Below, piece by piece: positions 34,701 through 46,625 of a stretch of 64,000 nucleotides of DNA. The stretch is taken from contig JACMZG010001863.1 of assembly GCA_018340805.1 (NCBI GenBank), forward strand, positions 22,826,548-22,890,547. The letters run 5' to 3'. Both the position numbers and the translations under genes were made by a program. The stretch's first letter is position 1. The number at the start of each line of letters is the position of its first letter. Source of the DNA: Microvelia longipes (Eukaryota > Arthropoda > Insecta > Hemiptera > Veliidae). A model generated the notes under the pieces. The model saw nothing but the letters and a program-made list of their open reading frames with translations. It searched no databases and was not told the origin of the DNA.

Positions 34701-35450
34701 ATAAACAGAAAAATTGCAAAAAAAAGAGTAAAAGTTTTTACATCTAGAGTCAAAATTAAGAAAAAAAAACTTTTTTAAAATATTTGTTCATTTAATACAC
34801 TAAAATCCGCAATAGAAGAAACACAAGTGTAATATAATTGTACACTTTTTTAAATCCGTTTTCCTAATTTTTAGAGTAGATAGAAATACGTAGACCTGAA
34901 ATTTCTCAGGCACTTCTTTACACAGCACTAAGTGGAAAATAACAACCCTTTAACAATGATTTGAAACCACGCAAATAGCTTAGTCACACGAAATATACCG
35001 CTCCCCTCCTCTCCAGCACATCTTCCGAGAGTTAGGCAAATTATAATGCAGAGCTTTCACATGTCACTTTTAATAAGGAAAAAGTTTTTAGAGACTGAGT
35101 AAAAAAATATTATATAGAAAAGTTAACCAAGTTAACTTTTCTAATAACTTAAAACTACTATTTGTTCTTAAGATAATAATATTTTCCCTGAAACTACTTC
35201 CGTCGTCATTATTACTATTAGACCCCACAAATACTACCTTGTTTCGAACTTTCATACTTTTGAATTTTATGGAACTATTATCATTTTTAAACTAAAATAA
35301 TAGTCAACAGGACAAGAATTGTTTAGATCTATTCCTACTTAACAGAAGTCCTATAAACGGAAAGGCTTAAAACTCTATAATAAAAACAAAAACTAAATTG
35401 TTAGCAACAAATTTCGCCTATCATTGTAGGTATCTGCAGGCTAAATTATG
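28702..35450 (-). other. Region upstream of the rst start codon; no coding exon recognised
   Basis: About 6.7 kb of AT-rich DNA. A likely acceptor just before the start codon (28710-28705, TTACAG) suggests a 5' UTR intron, so the first exon and promoter should lie somewhere on the - strand at higher coordinates, here or beyond. I cannot place them. A 134-codon open frame at 33562-33966 (- strand) is not protein-like. Between 34280 and 34640 there are scattered words (GTGCTAAATTTCAACTC, CCAAGTTTCAACTC, GTGACACATCAGTCACA) of the kind found in decayed repeats. Confidence 0.4.
30123..30155. repeat. Perfect 14 bp hairpin upstream of rst
   Basis: Arms GTAGAGAGCATACA (30123-30136) and its exact reverse complement (30142-30155), loop CAGCA. 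Confidence 0.95.
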
Positions 35451-35480
35451 TAGTTACACATAGTAGCTTACAATCATATG

Positions 35481-35490
35481 CGATATATAT

Positions 35491-35545
<55 letters not shown>
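35481..35545. repeat. (TA)n microsatellite beside the first hairpin copy
   Basis: About 65 bp of TA repeats. It ends 85 bp before the hairpin at 35631. The two other copies of that hairpin are also flanked by (TA)n, so the tract is probably part of the same element. Confidence 0.95.
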
Positions 35546-35548
<3 letters not shown>

Positions 35549-35595
35549 CAAATGAAAAAAGGAAAATACTAAAAGTATAAAATAACAATTTTTTA

Positions 35596-35769
35596 TAATA
35601 ATAATAACTTACAGGAGGTGAAGCGAAGAGATTTAGAGGGGTTTTTGAGAATTTTCGACATATGTCTTCTTCGGTCAGTAAGGTTGGGAAGTCCCGAGTG
35701 ACTCGGGACTTCCCAACCTTACCTGACCGAAGAAGACATATGTCGAAAATTCTCAAAACCCCTCTAAAT
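35596..35769. mobile_element. Near-loopless hairpin element, copy H1 (right side truncated)
   Basis: The arms at 35631-35699 and 35701-35769 are almost perfect reverse complements around a single base (CCCGAGT G ACTCGGG). Left of the arm lies ATAATAATAATAACTTACAGG and AGGTGAAGCGAAGAG, which is present on both sides in copies H2 and H3 but missing from the right side here (the arm stops at CCTCTAAAT). Inner words are CATATGTCTTC and TTCGGTCAG. There is no coding capacity. Confidence 0.85.
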
Positions 35770-37762
35770 CCTATTTTCTTTATAATTTCCTATTTAATTT
35801 ATTAGTTCCTATTTAATTTATAATTAATAAATAACATTCCTTAACCAGTAGCTAATACTTTAAATATTATGTTCTAACAAACTGAAAAATTTTTATGTAA
35901 AATAATCAAAAAGAAAATATATAATAGTGCCGTATAAAGTTACAATAAATATTTGTATTCAATTAAAATAATAAAACGTTGCAATACGTGTGTTTCGCTA
36001 TCAATCTATTTGTGATAATATATTTGGTCTTTAATTATTAAGGTAAGATTTTAAACTTTGATTCCTCTTCTTAAAGTTTTATTATTTATTTTGTGCATCA
36101 TAGATTATTTTTATTGTATTTCCTTGCTTATCCATTTGTCTTAATCTAATTTTTGTCTCTAATTCACTAAAACTTCTATGATATATGAGAACGTTTTTTT
36201 TTATTTTAACTTCTTATGTACTTGTCTGAGGTGTTTTTAAATTCAATCTCTCTTATTGTGAAATGTTCTTATTTTGAACTTTTTTTCTCTGTTTTATCTA
36301 TCTCTGCTGCATTTCATTTTCCATTATCTTTTAACTTTTCATCTGTCCTATTCTAGGTGAAAATCTACTCTGTTAAAGAGAGAAACTGTTTCGAATTCAA
36401 TACTACCAAACAAAAACTTATCTCATAAATATTTTAAAGGTTTTTGTGTCTGCTGAGGGCAAAAAGTTCGATCTTGGGTTAGGCTTTCGCTTTTCTCTTC
36501 TTTTAAAACTAGTGGTAAAGATAAGCATTTATTATTTGATATTCTTCACTAGGGGTTTCTTCCAGGCCATGGAATTGTTAAGGAAGGCTCTACTGTAGAG
36601 ATTCCCATTTCTTCTCACTAACTTTATTAAACTTTTCTCTACCAATCATTTACATAATCTTAACCGAATTGGAAAAGAACTTTTTAATATTTTATTCTAT
36701 GTAATAATTGCAAGTTTTTATAAAGTCAAATTGAAATTTAACCTCAAATAAAAAAGTAATAGTTTTGCTTTAGTATTTCATACAATTTAATTTAACAGTT
36801 TTATTAATATTGTATACTTTTGCCAATAAAGAACTTGTTTAAAAAACAATTTTATTGAATTTTATTCCCAAACATAAGTTTCATAAATAACAAATGAATG
36901 ATTCCGAAGTTAATATTTTATACTATTTTTTAGCAGTTACAACAATTTTTAATATTGCGCAATATTCTCTTAAATGTTTATTTGTAGCTCATTTACTCAT
37001 TCTAGAATAATTCATAAATTTGTAGGCGGATCTCGAGGTTGCGCACTGTCCACTTATTTTTACTTTTCCTTATTTTTACCGTAAACATATCGGGGAAGTA
37101 ATGTGTTAGCACTAAAAACCCTAAACCAGATTTCACCTAAACCTATAGTTTTAAGACCTCCTTAGTAGTTTTACAAAATTGTCTGTATGTATATGCGTGT
37201 GTCTGTTAGTGTCGTAGCTCCCAGTGTTTTTGTGTTACAGAGTTGAAACTTTTAAGTACATTTTTAGGTATAGTTTTCCTTTCAGGAAAATATTTTATTA
37301 CGTTAATTACGTTAGGAAAATCCATTAAACGCGAAAATATGTTAAGATCAATTTGAACTTTGGGACTCGTGGATTCCTATAGAAGAACAACATATACCAA
37401 GTTTTATCTCATTATTAGCATTGGTTCATTTGTTGTCCAATTCATACCTTTTTTAATACCTAAAATAATACCTTTTTTAAAAATTCTAAAAACAAAAAAA
37501 TAATATTTTAGTTGAAATTTGTGACAAGTGTATCCTTTAAAGTAATAAATGAGTGTACTAAGTTTCGTTTTAATATGGCTAGTATACCTTTAGTTTTTGT
37601 TATGTATTATTAATGTTATGCTGCAGCGACTCAACGACATCGTCAAGTCTAAAAAGGAAAGAAGGAAAACTGCAATTTCCACTGTTTGACACGTATTTAC
37701 CTTTAATGTCTTTCTCCTAGCCGTTTTTTCTATGATTATATCCAGCATTATTTTTTTCTATA

Positions 37763-38029
37763 ATGTTATATCTGGCACTGATGATGGCCTCATGTTGGGT
37801 TGAATGCGGTTTGAATAAATTATTGTTTTGTGGAGAGACTTTTTTCTTCGTTCCTTTAGTAAAACGGATGTGTTTACTACGTAAAGACAAGCGAAGCGAG
37901 TCCGAAGGCGTACTGCAATATAAATGCGAAAAGATTCCGAAGTGCGGTAAGGAGGAGCGTAGTGAATCCGATACTCTAAGGAAGAAAGGTTCAGGGGTAA
38001 CCCTTTTAAATTCTCAAAAAAATAGCTAA
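37763..38029 (+). other. 88-codon open frame inside unit F1, repeat-derived
   Basis: This frame is found again in the R2 unit on the - strand (48623-48883), with a frameshift changing the C-terminal half. It reads MLYLALMMASCWVECG...KDKRSESEGVL...RSESDT. The two RSES blocks come from the nucleotide words AAGCGAAGCGAGTCC and GAGCGTAGTGAATCC, which recur as non-coding repeats elsewhere (55255). I regard the frame as incidental to the repeat, not a gene. Confidence 0.3.
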
Positions 38030-38558
38030 AAAGCCGTAAGAATTGGGGTGCTTAAATGTTGGAAATAGTTGATTTTTTGTCCACTTATATTGAAAAACCC
38101 TAAATGTTCAATCTAAAAGCTGCCACTGTAAAAAAAAATAAATAACTTAGATATTAGATATTTCTATTTAGTAATTTTCTTGGTAAAAGTAAGTTGTTAA
38201 ATGAAAACTGTTGATGTGTTTGTGTTATGACATGTTAAGAGAATCAATATCATCATTTTGATAGAGTACTCGACAAAGAGTAGGGTTTCTGCTTGATTAG
38301 TTTCCCCTGTATCGATTGCATGAAACATCAAAAGCTGTCAAACACAACAATGTTACAACTTATACAACTAATGCTTGTTTGTAGTTTATATAATGTATTA
38401 CTTTGAATACATAATACATACATAAAATATAAATTAGATTGTTAAATAGTTAGATTGTGTCATTACCACAGAATGGGCTTATTCGTTATACTTTATCAAT
38501 TTACACAAATCGTGATGTAGAACTTTTAACTGAATTTATTAAGGAGTGACACAGGTAA

Positions 38559-38559
<1 letters not shown>

Positions 38560-38618
<59 letters not shown>

Positions 38619-38625
38619 TATATAT
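38560..38625. repeat. (TA)n microsatellite within unit F1
   Basis: TA tract followed by GTGTGTGTTTG. The mirror copies lie at 41823-41888 (R1) and 48029-48091 (R2), and a decayed one at 44827-44890 (F2). Confidence 0.95.
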
Positions 38626-40018
38626 TGTGTGTGTGTTTGTTGTATGTATGTATATATCAGTAATGCTTACTATAAATATTTTAAAGAATCTAACAGATCT
38701 TTTTATAACCACCTTAAAATCCATTAAACTTAATTAACCTCTCGATACATTCATTTTAATGCCTCTTAAGGAAGTCTAATTAAAAATTAAATTAAGAAAG
38801 ACATGTAAAGTAAACAAGATAAAATAATTAATTTTTACGCTCGATATACTGGTTTGGAGACACCTTGGAGGCGGCAATAAATCCCACTCTCATGGTGTAT
38901 CCAATTTTTAATGTTTTCTCTAAGTCGTCAAGAAATATGTTTTTACTCCATGTTTTTAAGCTTGCAATTTCTGAAACAAGCACGCTTTTTACAATAATAT
39001 TTTTTATTAGGCTTACTCTTAATTATTAAAGTTTTAACAATATTATTTTTCATTTTTATCATAAAATATATAAAAAATTTCACACATAAAAATTCTTTAA
39101 AGCTGTATAAGGGAACATTTTTTCTTTTGTGAAAATAAGGTCGATAATAAAAAAATAAATTTATAACAATTATTTCGAATTTATTTATAAATAAGTGTTA
39201 TTTTTACGACAAACTTTTTATGTAATCTGTAAATAATAATTGTAATTATAATAATGACAATTTTTAATTTTGGCTTAAGAACTTTATTAATTTTACAAAT
39301 CGAATTTATTTTAACTTTTTAGCAACTACACTTGGAGTGTAACCTGTAAAGTTTGATAAGGTTCGCCCATAATCGCCACAGTGCTTACAGTCTCTGTTTT
39401 GTTGAACCCCTCCTCAATTTAAGAGGGATAGAAAAATTAATATCGCCTCCTGAAACTATTCTAAAAGTGATTAGTTAACATAAACTACTGAATAATAACC
39501 TAATAGAGAAAGGTTATAGTTGTCCAAGATTCTCCAGAGACCCACTTTTTATCGTAATAATAATAATTATTAATATATAATAATTAAAATAATAGTAAAA
39601 CAAACGATTAGTAAAAAAAATACACCGCAGGTATTTAGGAAAAGCATTGTTTGCAAAACTATCCGAAACCCGGGATGTCACCGGAATTATCTGTTTAAGG
39701 TGTTTTTAAGAATTTCTAAGTGGTTTTCATGTTGTCTGTCTGAATGTGTGTGTGTGTTTATGTCTGTTATCATCGTAGCTTCCCAGTGTAATTGCGTGCT
39801 TGAGAGTCCACTCTTGGTACAAAAATTAATCATTGGTTCTAGTTTTGCTATCCGGTTATTAATGACTTAATGAGCAAACATTTATAATAATCATAAACGC
39901 CGAAAAATGTTGCTATCAATTTGAGATATGGCACACATGCAGCCATGTTTTAGTCTAACATATGTGCTAAGTTCATCTTATTATCAGTTCAGTAATTATT
40001 AATTTTTACACTATTTAT

Positions 40019-40019
<1 letters not shown>

Positions 40020-40073
<54 letters not shown>

Positions 40074-40324
40074 ATATATTATATATATATAACAATTTTT
40101 TATAATAATAATAACTTACAGGAAGGTGAAGCGAAGAGATTTAGAGGGGTTTTTGAGAATTTTCGACATATTGTCTTCTTCGGTCAGGTAAGGTTGAAAG
40201 TCCCGAGTGACTCGGACTTCCCAACCTTACCTGACCGAAGAAGACATATGTCGGAAAATTCTTCAAAACCCCTCTAAACTCTTCGCTTCACCTCCTGTAA
40301 GTTATTATTATTATAAAAAATTGT

Positions 40325-40376
<52 letters not shown>

Positions 40377-40400
40377 TATATAATTATAATATATATATGT
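40020..40400. mobile_element. Hairpin element copy H2 with flanking (TA)n; first palindrome centre
   Basis: (TA)n at about 40028-40090, hairpin 40091-40328, then (TA)n again to about 40400. The arms of about 115 bp run from AACAATTTTTTATAATAATAATAACTTACAGG to the centre CCGAGTGACTCGG (40203-40215) and back. Small indels distinguish the arms. It is the axis on which F1 and R1 mirror each other. Confidence 0.9.
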
Positions 40401-43400
40401 ATGTATATAAATAGTGTAAAATTAATAATTACTGAACTGATAATAAGATTGAACTTAGCACATATGTTAGACTTAAAAACATGGCTGCATGTGTGCCATA
40501 TCTCAAATTGATAGGAACATTTTTCGGCGTTTATGATTATTATAAATGTTTGCTCATTAAGTCATTAATAACCGGATAGCAAAACTAGAACTAATGATTA
40601 GATTAATTTTTGTACCAAGTGTGGACTCTCAAGCACAAATACACTGGGAGCTGCGATGATAACAGACATAAACACACACACACATTCAGACAGACAACAT
40701 GAAAACCACTTAGAAATTCTTAAAAACACCTTAAACAGATAATTCCGGTGACATCCCGGTTTCGGATAGTTTTGCAAACAATGCTTTTCCTAAATACCTG
40801 CGGTGTATTTTTTTACTAATCGTTTGTTTACTATATTTTAATTATTATATATTAATCATTATTATTATTACGATAAAAAGTGGGTCTCTGGAGAATCTTG
40901 GACAACTATAACCTTTCTCTATTAGGTTATTATTCAGTAGTTTATGTTAACTAATCACTTTTAGAATAGTTTCAGGAGGCGATATTAATTTTTCTACCCC
41001 TCTTAAATTGAGGAGGGGTTCAACAAAACAGAGACTGTAAGCACTGTGGCGATTATGGGCGAACCTAATCAAACTTTACAGGTTACACCCCAAGTGTAGT
41101 TGCTAAAAGTTAAAATAAATAAATAAATTCGATTTTGTAAAATTAATAAAGTTCTTAAGCCAAAATTAAAAAATTGTCATTATTATTTTATCTGTAATTA
41201 TTATTTACAGATTACATAAAAAGTTTGTCGTAAAAATAACACTTATTTATAAATAAATTCGAAATAATTGTTATAAATTTATTTTTTTATTATCGACCTT
41301 ATTTTCACAAAAGAAAAAATGTTCCCTTATACAGCTTTAAAGAATTTTTATGTGTGAAATTTTTTATATATTTTATGATAAAATGAAAACATAATATTTT
41401 TAAAACTTTAATAATAAGAGTAAGCCTAATAAAAATATTATTGTAAAAAGCGTGCTTGTTTCAGAAATTGCAAGCTTAAAAACATGGAGTAAAAACATAT
41501 TTCTTGACGACTTAGAGAAAACATTAAAAATTGGATACACCATGAGAGTGGGATTTATTGCCGCCTCCAAGGTGTCTCCAAACCAGTATATCGAGCGTAA
41601 AAATTAATTATTTTATCTTGTTTACTTTACATGTATTTTCTTAATTTAACAGTTTCTTAATTTTTAATTAGACTTCCTTAAGAGGCATTAAAATGAATGT
41701 ATCGAGAGGTTAATTAAGTTTAATGGATTTAAGGTGGTTATAAAAAGATCTGTTAGATTCTTTAAAATATTTATAGTAAGCATTACTGATATATACATTA
41801 CCATACATACAAACACAACACAATATAATATATATATATATATATATAATATTATTATATATATATTATATATTTATATATATATTTACCTGGTTGTCAC
41901 TTCCTTAATGAAATTCAGTTAAAAGTTCTACATCACGATTGTGTAAATTTGATAAAGTTATAACGAATAAGCCCATTCTGTGGTAATGACCACAATCTAC
42001 TATTAACAATCTAATTTATATTTCATGTATGTTTATGTATTCAAAGTAATACATTATATAAACTACAAACAAAGCATTAGTTGTATAAGTTGTAACATGT
42101 TGTGTTTGACAGCTTTGATGTTTCAATGCAATCGATACAGGGGAAACAATTCAAGCAGAAACCCTACTTTTTCGAGATACTCTATCAAATTGATGATATT
42201 GATTCTCTTAACACTGTCATAACACAACACATCAACAGTTTTTCATTTAACACTTACTTTACCAGGGAAAAATTACTAAAAGAAATATCTAATATCTAAG
42301 TTATTTATTTTTTTTTACAGTGGCAGCTCTTTAGATTGAAACAATTTAGGGTTTTTCCAATATAAGTGGACAAAAAATCAACTATTTCAACATTTAAGAC
42401 CCCCACATTCTTACGGCTTTTTAGCTATTTGTTTTTGAGAATTTAAAAGGGTTACCCTGAACCTTTCTTCTTAGAGTATCGGATCACTACCGCTCCTCCT
42501 ATACCGCACTGTCGGAATCTTTCGCTTTATATCGCAGTAACGCCTTCGGACTCGCTCGCTTGTCTTTACGTAGTAAGACACATCCGTTTTACTAAAGGAA
42601 CGAAGAAAGTCTCTCCACAAAACAATAATTTAATTCAAACCGCATTCAACCCAACATGAGGGCCATCGTTCAGTCCAGATATACATTATAGAAAAAAATT
42701 TAATGACTGGATTTATTATCTAGAAAAAACGGCTAGGAGAAAGACAATTAAAGGTAAATAGTGATCAAACAGTGGAAATTGCAGTTTTCCTTCTTTCCTT
42801 TTTTAGACTTGACGATGGTCGTTGAGTCGCTGCAAAGCATAACATTAATAATACATTAACAAAAAACTAAAGGTATACTAGCCATATTAAGCGAAACTAT
42901 ACACTCATTTAATTAACTTTAAAGGATACACTTTCACAAATTTCAAACTAAAATATTTTATTTTTTTAATTTTTAGAATTTTAAAAACAGGTATTTATTT
43001 TAGGTATTTAAAAAAGGTATGAAAAAAAAAAAAAAAAAAATGGACAAAAAAATGAACCAATGCTAATAATGAGATAAAACTTGTTATATTGTTGTTCTTC
43101 TATAGGAATCCACGAGGTCCCAAAGTTACAAATTGATTTTAACATATTTTCGCGTTTAAGGCAGTTTCCTAACTTAATTAACGTAATAAAATATGTTTCC
43201 TGAAAGCAAACTATACCTAAAATTGTAACTATAAAGTTTCAACTCTGATAACACAAAAACAATGGGGCTACGAACTTAAGCAGACACACACATATTAATA
43301 CAGACTATTTTTTGTAAAACTTACTAAGGAGGTCTTTAAAACATAGGTTTTAGGTGAAAATCTGGTTTAAGGGTTTTTTAGTGCTAACACATTACTTTTC

Positions 43401-43696
43401 ACCCAATATGTTTACAGGTAAAAATAAAGAAAAGTTAAAAATAAGTAGACAGGCGCAACCTCGAGATCGCCTACAAATTTATGATTATTCTCTAGAATGA
43501 GTAAATGAGCTACCAAATAAACATTTAAGAAATATTGCGGCAATAGTAAAATTGTTGTAACTGCTAAAAAATAGTATAAAATATTAACTTCGGAATCATT
43601 CATTTGTTATTTGTATTGAAACTTATGTTTGGAATAATTCAATAAAATTGTTTTTTTAAACAAGTTCTTTATTGGGCAAAAGTATACAATATTAAT
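40210..43696 (-). repeat. Giant palindrome unit, copy R1 (inverted, cut by the N gap)
   Basis: This is the reverse complement of F1 from the centre out to the position matching F1 36811 (ATTAATATTGTATAC), where the N run begins, so the outer 1.0 kb is missing. Agreement with R2 is very high up to about 42300. Beyond that many single-base indels appear (for example around 42480-42600 and 43020, where a run of 19 A occurs), a pattern of unpolished sequence rather than natural divergence. Confidence 0.9.
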
Positions 43697-44696
43697 NNNN
43701 NNNNNNNNNNNNNNNNNNNNNNNNNNNNNNNNNNNNNNNNNNNNNNNNNNNNNNNNNNNNNNNNNNNNNNNNNNNNNNNNNNNNNNNNNNNNNNNNNNNN
43801 NNNNNNNNNNNNNNNNNNNNNNNNNNNNNNNNNNNNNNNNNNNNNNNNNNNNNNNNNNNNNNNNNNNNNNNNNNNNNNNNNNNNNNNNNNNNNNNNNNNN
43901 NNNNNNNNNNNNNNNNNNNNNNNNNNNNNNNNNNNNNNNNNNNNNNNNNNNNNNNNNNNNNNNNNNNNNNNNNNNNNNNNNNNNNNNNNNNNNNNNNNNN
44001 NNNNNNNNNNNNNNNNNNNNNNNNNNNNNNNNNNNNNNNNNNNNNNNNNNNNNNNNNNNNNNNNNNNNNNNNNNNNNNNNNNNNNNNNNNNNNNNNNNNN
44101 NNNNNNNNNNNNNNNNNNNNNNNNNNNNNNNNNNNNNNNNNNNNNNNNNNNNNNNNNNNNNNNNNNNNNNNNNNNNNNNNNNNNNNNNNNNNNNNNNNNN
44201 NNNNNNNNNNNNNNNNNNNNNNNNNNNNNNNNNNNNNNNNNNNNNNNNNNNNNNNNNNNNNNNNNNNNNNNNNNNNNNNNNNNNNNNNNNNNNNNNNNNN
44301 NNNNNNNNNNNNNNNNNNNNNNNNNNNNNNNNNNNNNNNNNNNNNNNNNNNNNNNNNNNNNNNNNNNNNNNNNNNNNNNNNNNNNNNNNNNNNNNNNNNN
44401 NNNNNNNNNNNNNNNNNNNNNNNNNNNNNNNNNNNNNNNNNNNNNNNNNNNNNNNNNNNNNNNNNNNNNNNNNNNNNNNNNNNNNNNNNNNNNNNNNNNN
44501 NNNNNNNNNNNNNNNNNNNNNNNNNNNNNNNNNNNNNNNNNNNNNNNNNNNNNNNNNNNNNNNNNNNNNNNNNNNNNNNNNNNNNNNNNNNNNNNNNNNN
44601 NNNNNNNNNNNNNNNNNNNNNNNNNNNNNNNNNNNNNNNNNNNNNNNNNNNNNNNNNNNNNNNNNNNNNNNNNNNNNNNNNNNNNNNNNNNNNNNN
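43697..44696. other. Assembly gap (1000 N)
   Basis: Exactly 1000 N, a conventional placeholder size. The true length is unknown. If the pattern held, the gap would contain the outer 1.0 kb of R1 and the outer 2.6 kb of F2. Confidence 1.
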
Positions 44697-46284
44697 TTAA
44701 GTTGTGAACATAGTAGATTGTGTCTATATCCCACAGAGATGGCTATTCGTGTATATCACTATCAATTTACACAAATCTGGAATGTACGTACGTTAACTGA
44801 ATTTATGTAAGGGAGTGACACAGTAAAATATATATTATATATAGTAGATATATTAATTAATATAAATATATATATATAATATATATAATGTGTGTGTCGT
44901 GTTTGTATGTATGAATGTATAGTAGTCAGTAATGTCTTCCAAAATATTTAAAGAAGCTACAGATTTTTATAACCACCTTAAATCCATGAAACTTTTAAAC
45001 AACCTCCTCGATAGCATCATTATTTAAAGCCTCTTAAGGAGTCTAATTAAAAATTAAGAAACTTTCAAATGAAGAAAGACATTGTAAAGTAAACAAGATA
45101 AAATAATAATTTTTTTACCGTCTCGATATACGTTTGGGAGACAACTTGAGGCGGCAATAATCCCACTCTCATGGTGGTATCCAATTTAATGGTTTCTAAG
45201 ATCGCTCAAGAAATCATGTTCTACTCCATGGTTTTTAAGCTTGCAATTTCTGAAACAACACGCTTATTTTACAATAAATTTTATTAGGCTCTCTTAATTA
45301 TAAAGTTTAACAATATAGTTTCATTTTATCATAAATATATATAAAAAATCACACATAAAAATTCTTTAAAGCTGTATAAGGGAACATTTTTCTTTTGTGA
45401 AAATAAGTCGAAAATAAAAATAAATTATAACAATTATTCGAATTTTATTATAAATACGTGTATTTACGACAAACTTTTATGTAATCTGTAAATAAAAATT
45501 GTAATTATAATGACAATTTTTAATTTTGGCTTAAGAACTTTATAATTTTACAAAATCGAATTTATTTAACTTTTAGCAACTACACTTGGAGTGTACCTGT
45601 AAAGTTTGATAAGGTTTCGCCCATAATGCCACAGTGCTTACAGTCTCTGTTTTGTTGAAACCCCTCCTCAATTTAAGAGGGATAGAAAAATTAATATCGC
45701 CTCCTGAAAACTATTCTAAAAGTGATTATTTAACAATAAACTACTGAATAATAACCTAATAGAGAAAGGTTATAGTTGTCCAAGATTCTCCCAAGAGACC
45801 CACTTTTTATCGTCTAATTAATAATAATAATAATAAAATTAAAATAATAGTAAAACAAACGATAGTAAAAAAAGTACAGCGGTATTAAGGAAAAGCATTG
45901 TTTGCCAAACACTATCCGAACCGGGATGTCACGATATCTGTTTAAGGTGTTTTTAAGAATTTCTAAGTGGTTTTCATGTTGTCTGTCTGAATGTGTGTGG
46001 GTGTTATGTCTGTTACACGTAGCTCCCAGTGTATTCGTGCTTGAGAGTCCACTCTTGGTAAAAAATTAATCATTGGTTCTAGTTTTGCCTATCCGGTTAT
46101 TAATGACTTAATGAGCAAACATTATAATAATCAAAACGCCCGAAAATGTTGCTATCAATTGAGATATGGCACACATGCCAGCCATGTTTTTAGTCGCTAA
46201 CATATGTGCAAGTTCATCTTATTATCAGTTCAGTAATTATTAATTTTTACACTATTTATATACATACATATATATAATATAATT

Positions 46285-46335
<51 letters not shown>

Positions 46336-46450
46336 CAATTTTTATAATAATAATAACTTACAGGAGGTGAAGCGAAGAGAGTTTAGAGGGGTTTGAGAAT
46401 TTCCGACATATGTCTTCTTCGTCAGGTAAGGTTGGGAAGTCCCCGTCCCT
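44697..46450 (+). repeat. Giant palindrome unit, copy F2 (forward, partial, noisy)
   Basis: Begins at the equivalent of F1 38437 and runs to the second centre. Compared with F1 it has frequent one-base deletions and insertions throughout (for example GGTTTCGCCCATAATGCC where F1 reads GGTTCGCCCATAATCGCC). The error density is greatest next to the gap. Confidence 0.88.
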
Positions 46451-46587
46451 CGGGACTTTCCCAACCTTACCTGACCGAAGAAGACATATGTCGAAATCCA
46501 AAACCCCTCTAAATCTCTTCGCTTCACCCCTGTAAGTATATATTATTATAAAAAATTGTATATATAAATATAATATATATATATATA

Positions 46588-46625
<38 letters not shown>
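46259..46625. mobile_element. Hairpin element copy H3 with flanking (TA)n; second palindrome centre
   Basis: Same plan as H2: (TA)n to 46334, hairpin about 46335-46560, (TA)n to about 46625. The words ACTTACAGGAGGTGAAGCG and CATATGTCTTCTTCG are present on the left, with their inverses on the right. The centre (near 46448) is damaged by small indels. Confidence 0.88.

Larger units (their letters stand above)
35807..40208 (+). repeat. Giant palindrome unit, copy F1 (forward)
   Basis: A 4.4 kb unit, complete from its outer end (GTTCCTATTTAATTTAT at 35807) to the first palindrome centre. Its order: AT-rich outer part; ATACTACCAAACAAAAA block (36400); a GT-rich module with CGTAGCTCCCAG (37200); an AAGCGAAGCGAGTCC block (37890); (TA)n (38560-38625); a patch open on both strands (38828-39010); a second GT-rich module (39735); and (TA)n plus the H2 hairpin. 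The same sequence returns inverted at 40210-43696 and at 46450-50845. Confidence 0.9.

Noticed and set aside
43607..44734. Open frame of 375 codons on the - strand
   Set aside because: It is made almost entirely of N; there is no sequence to translate.
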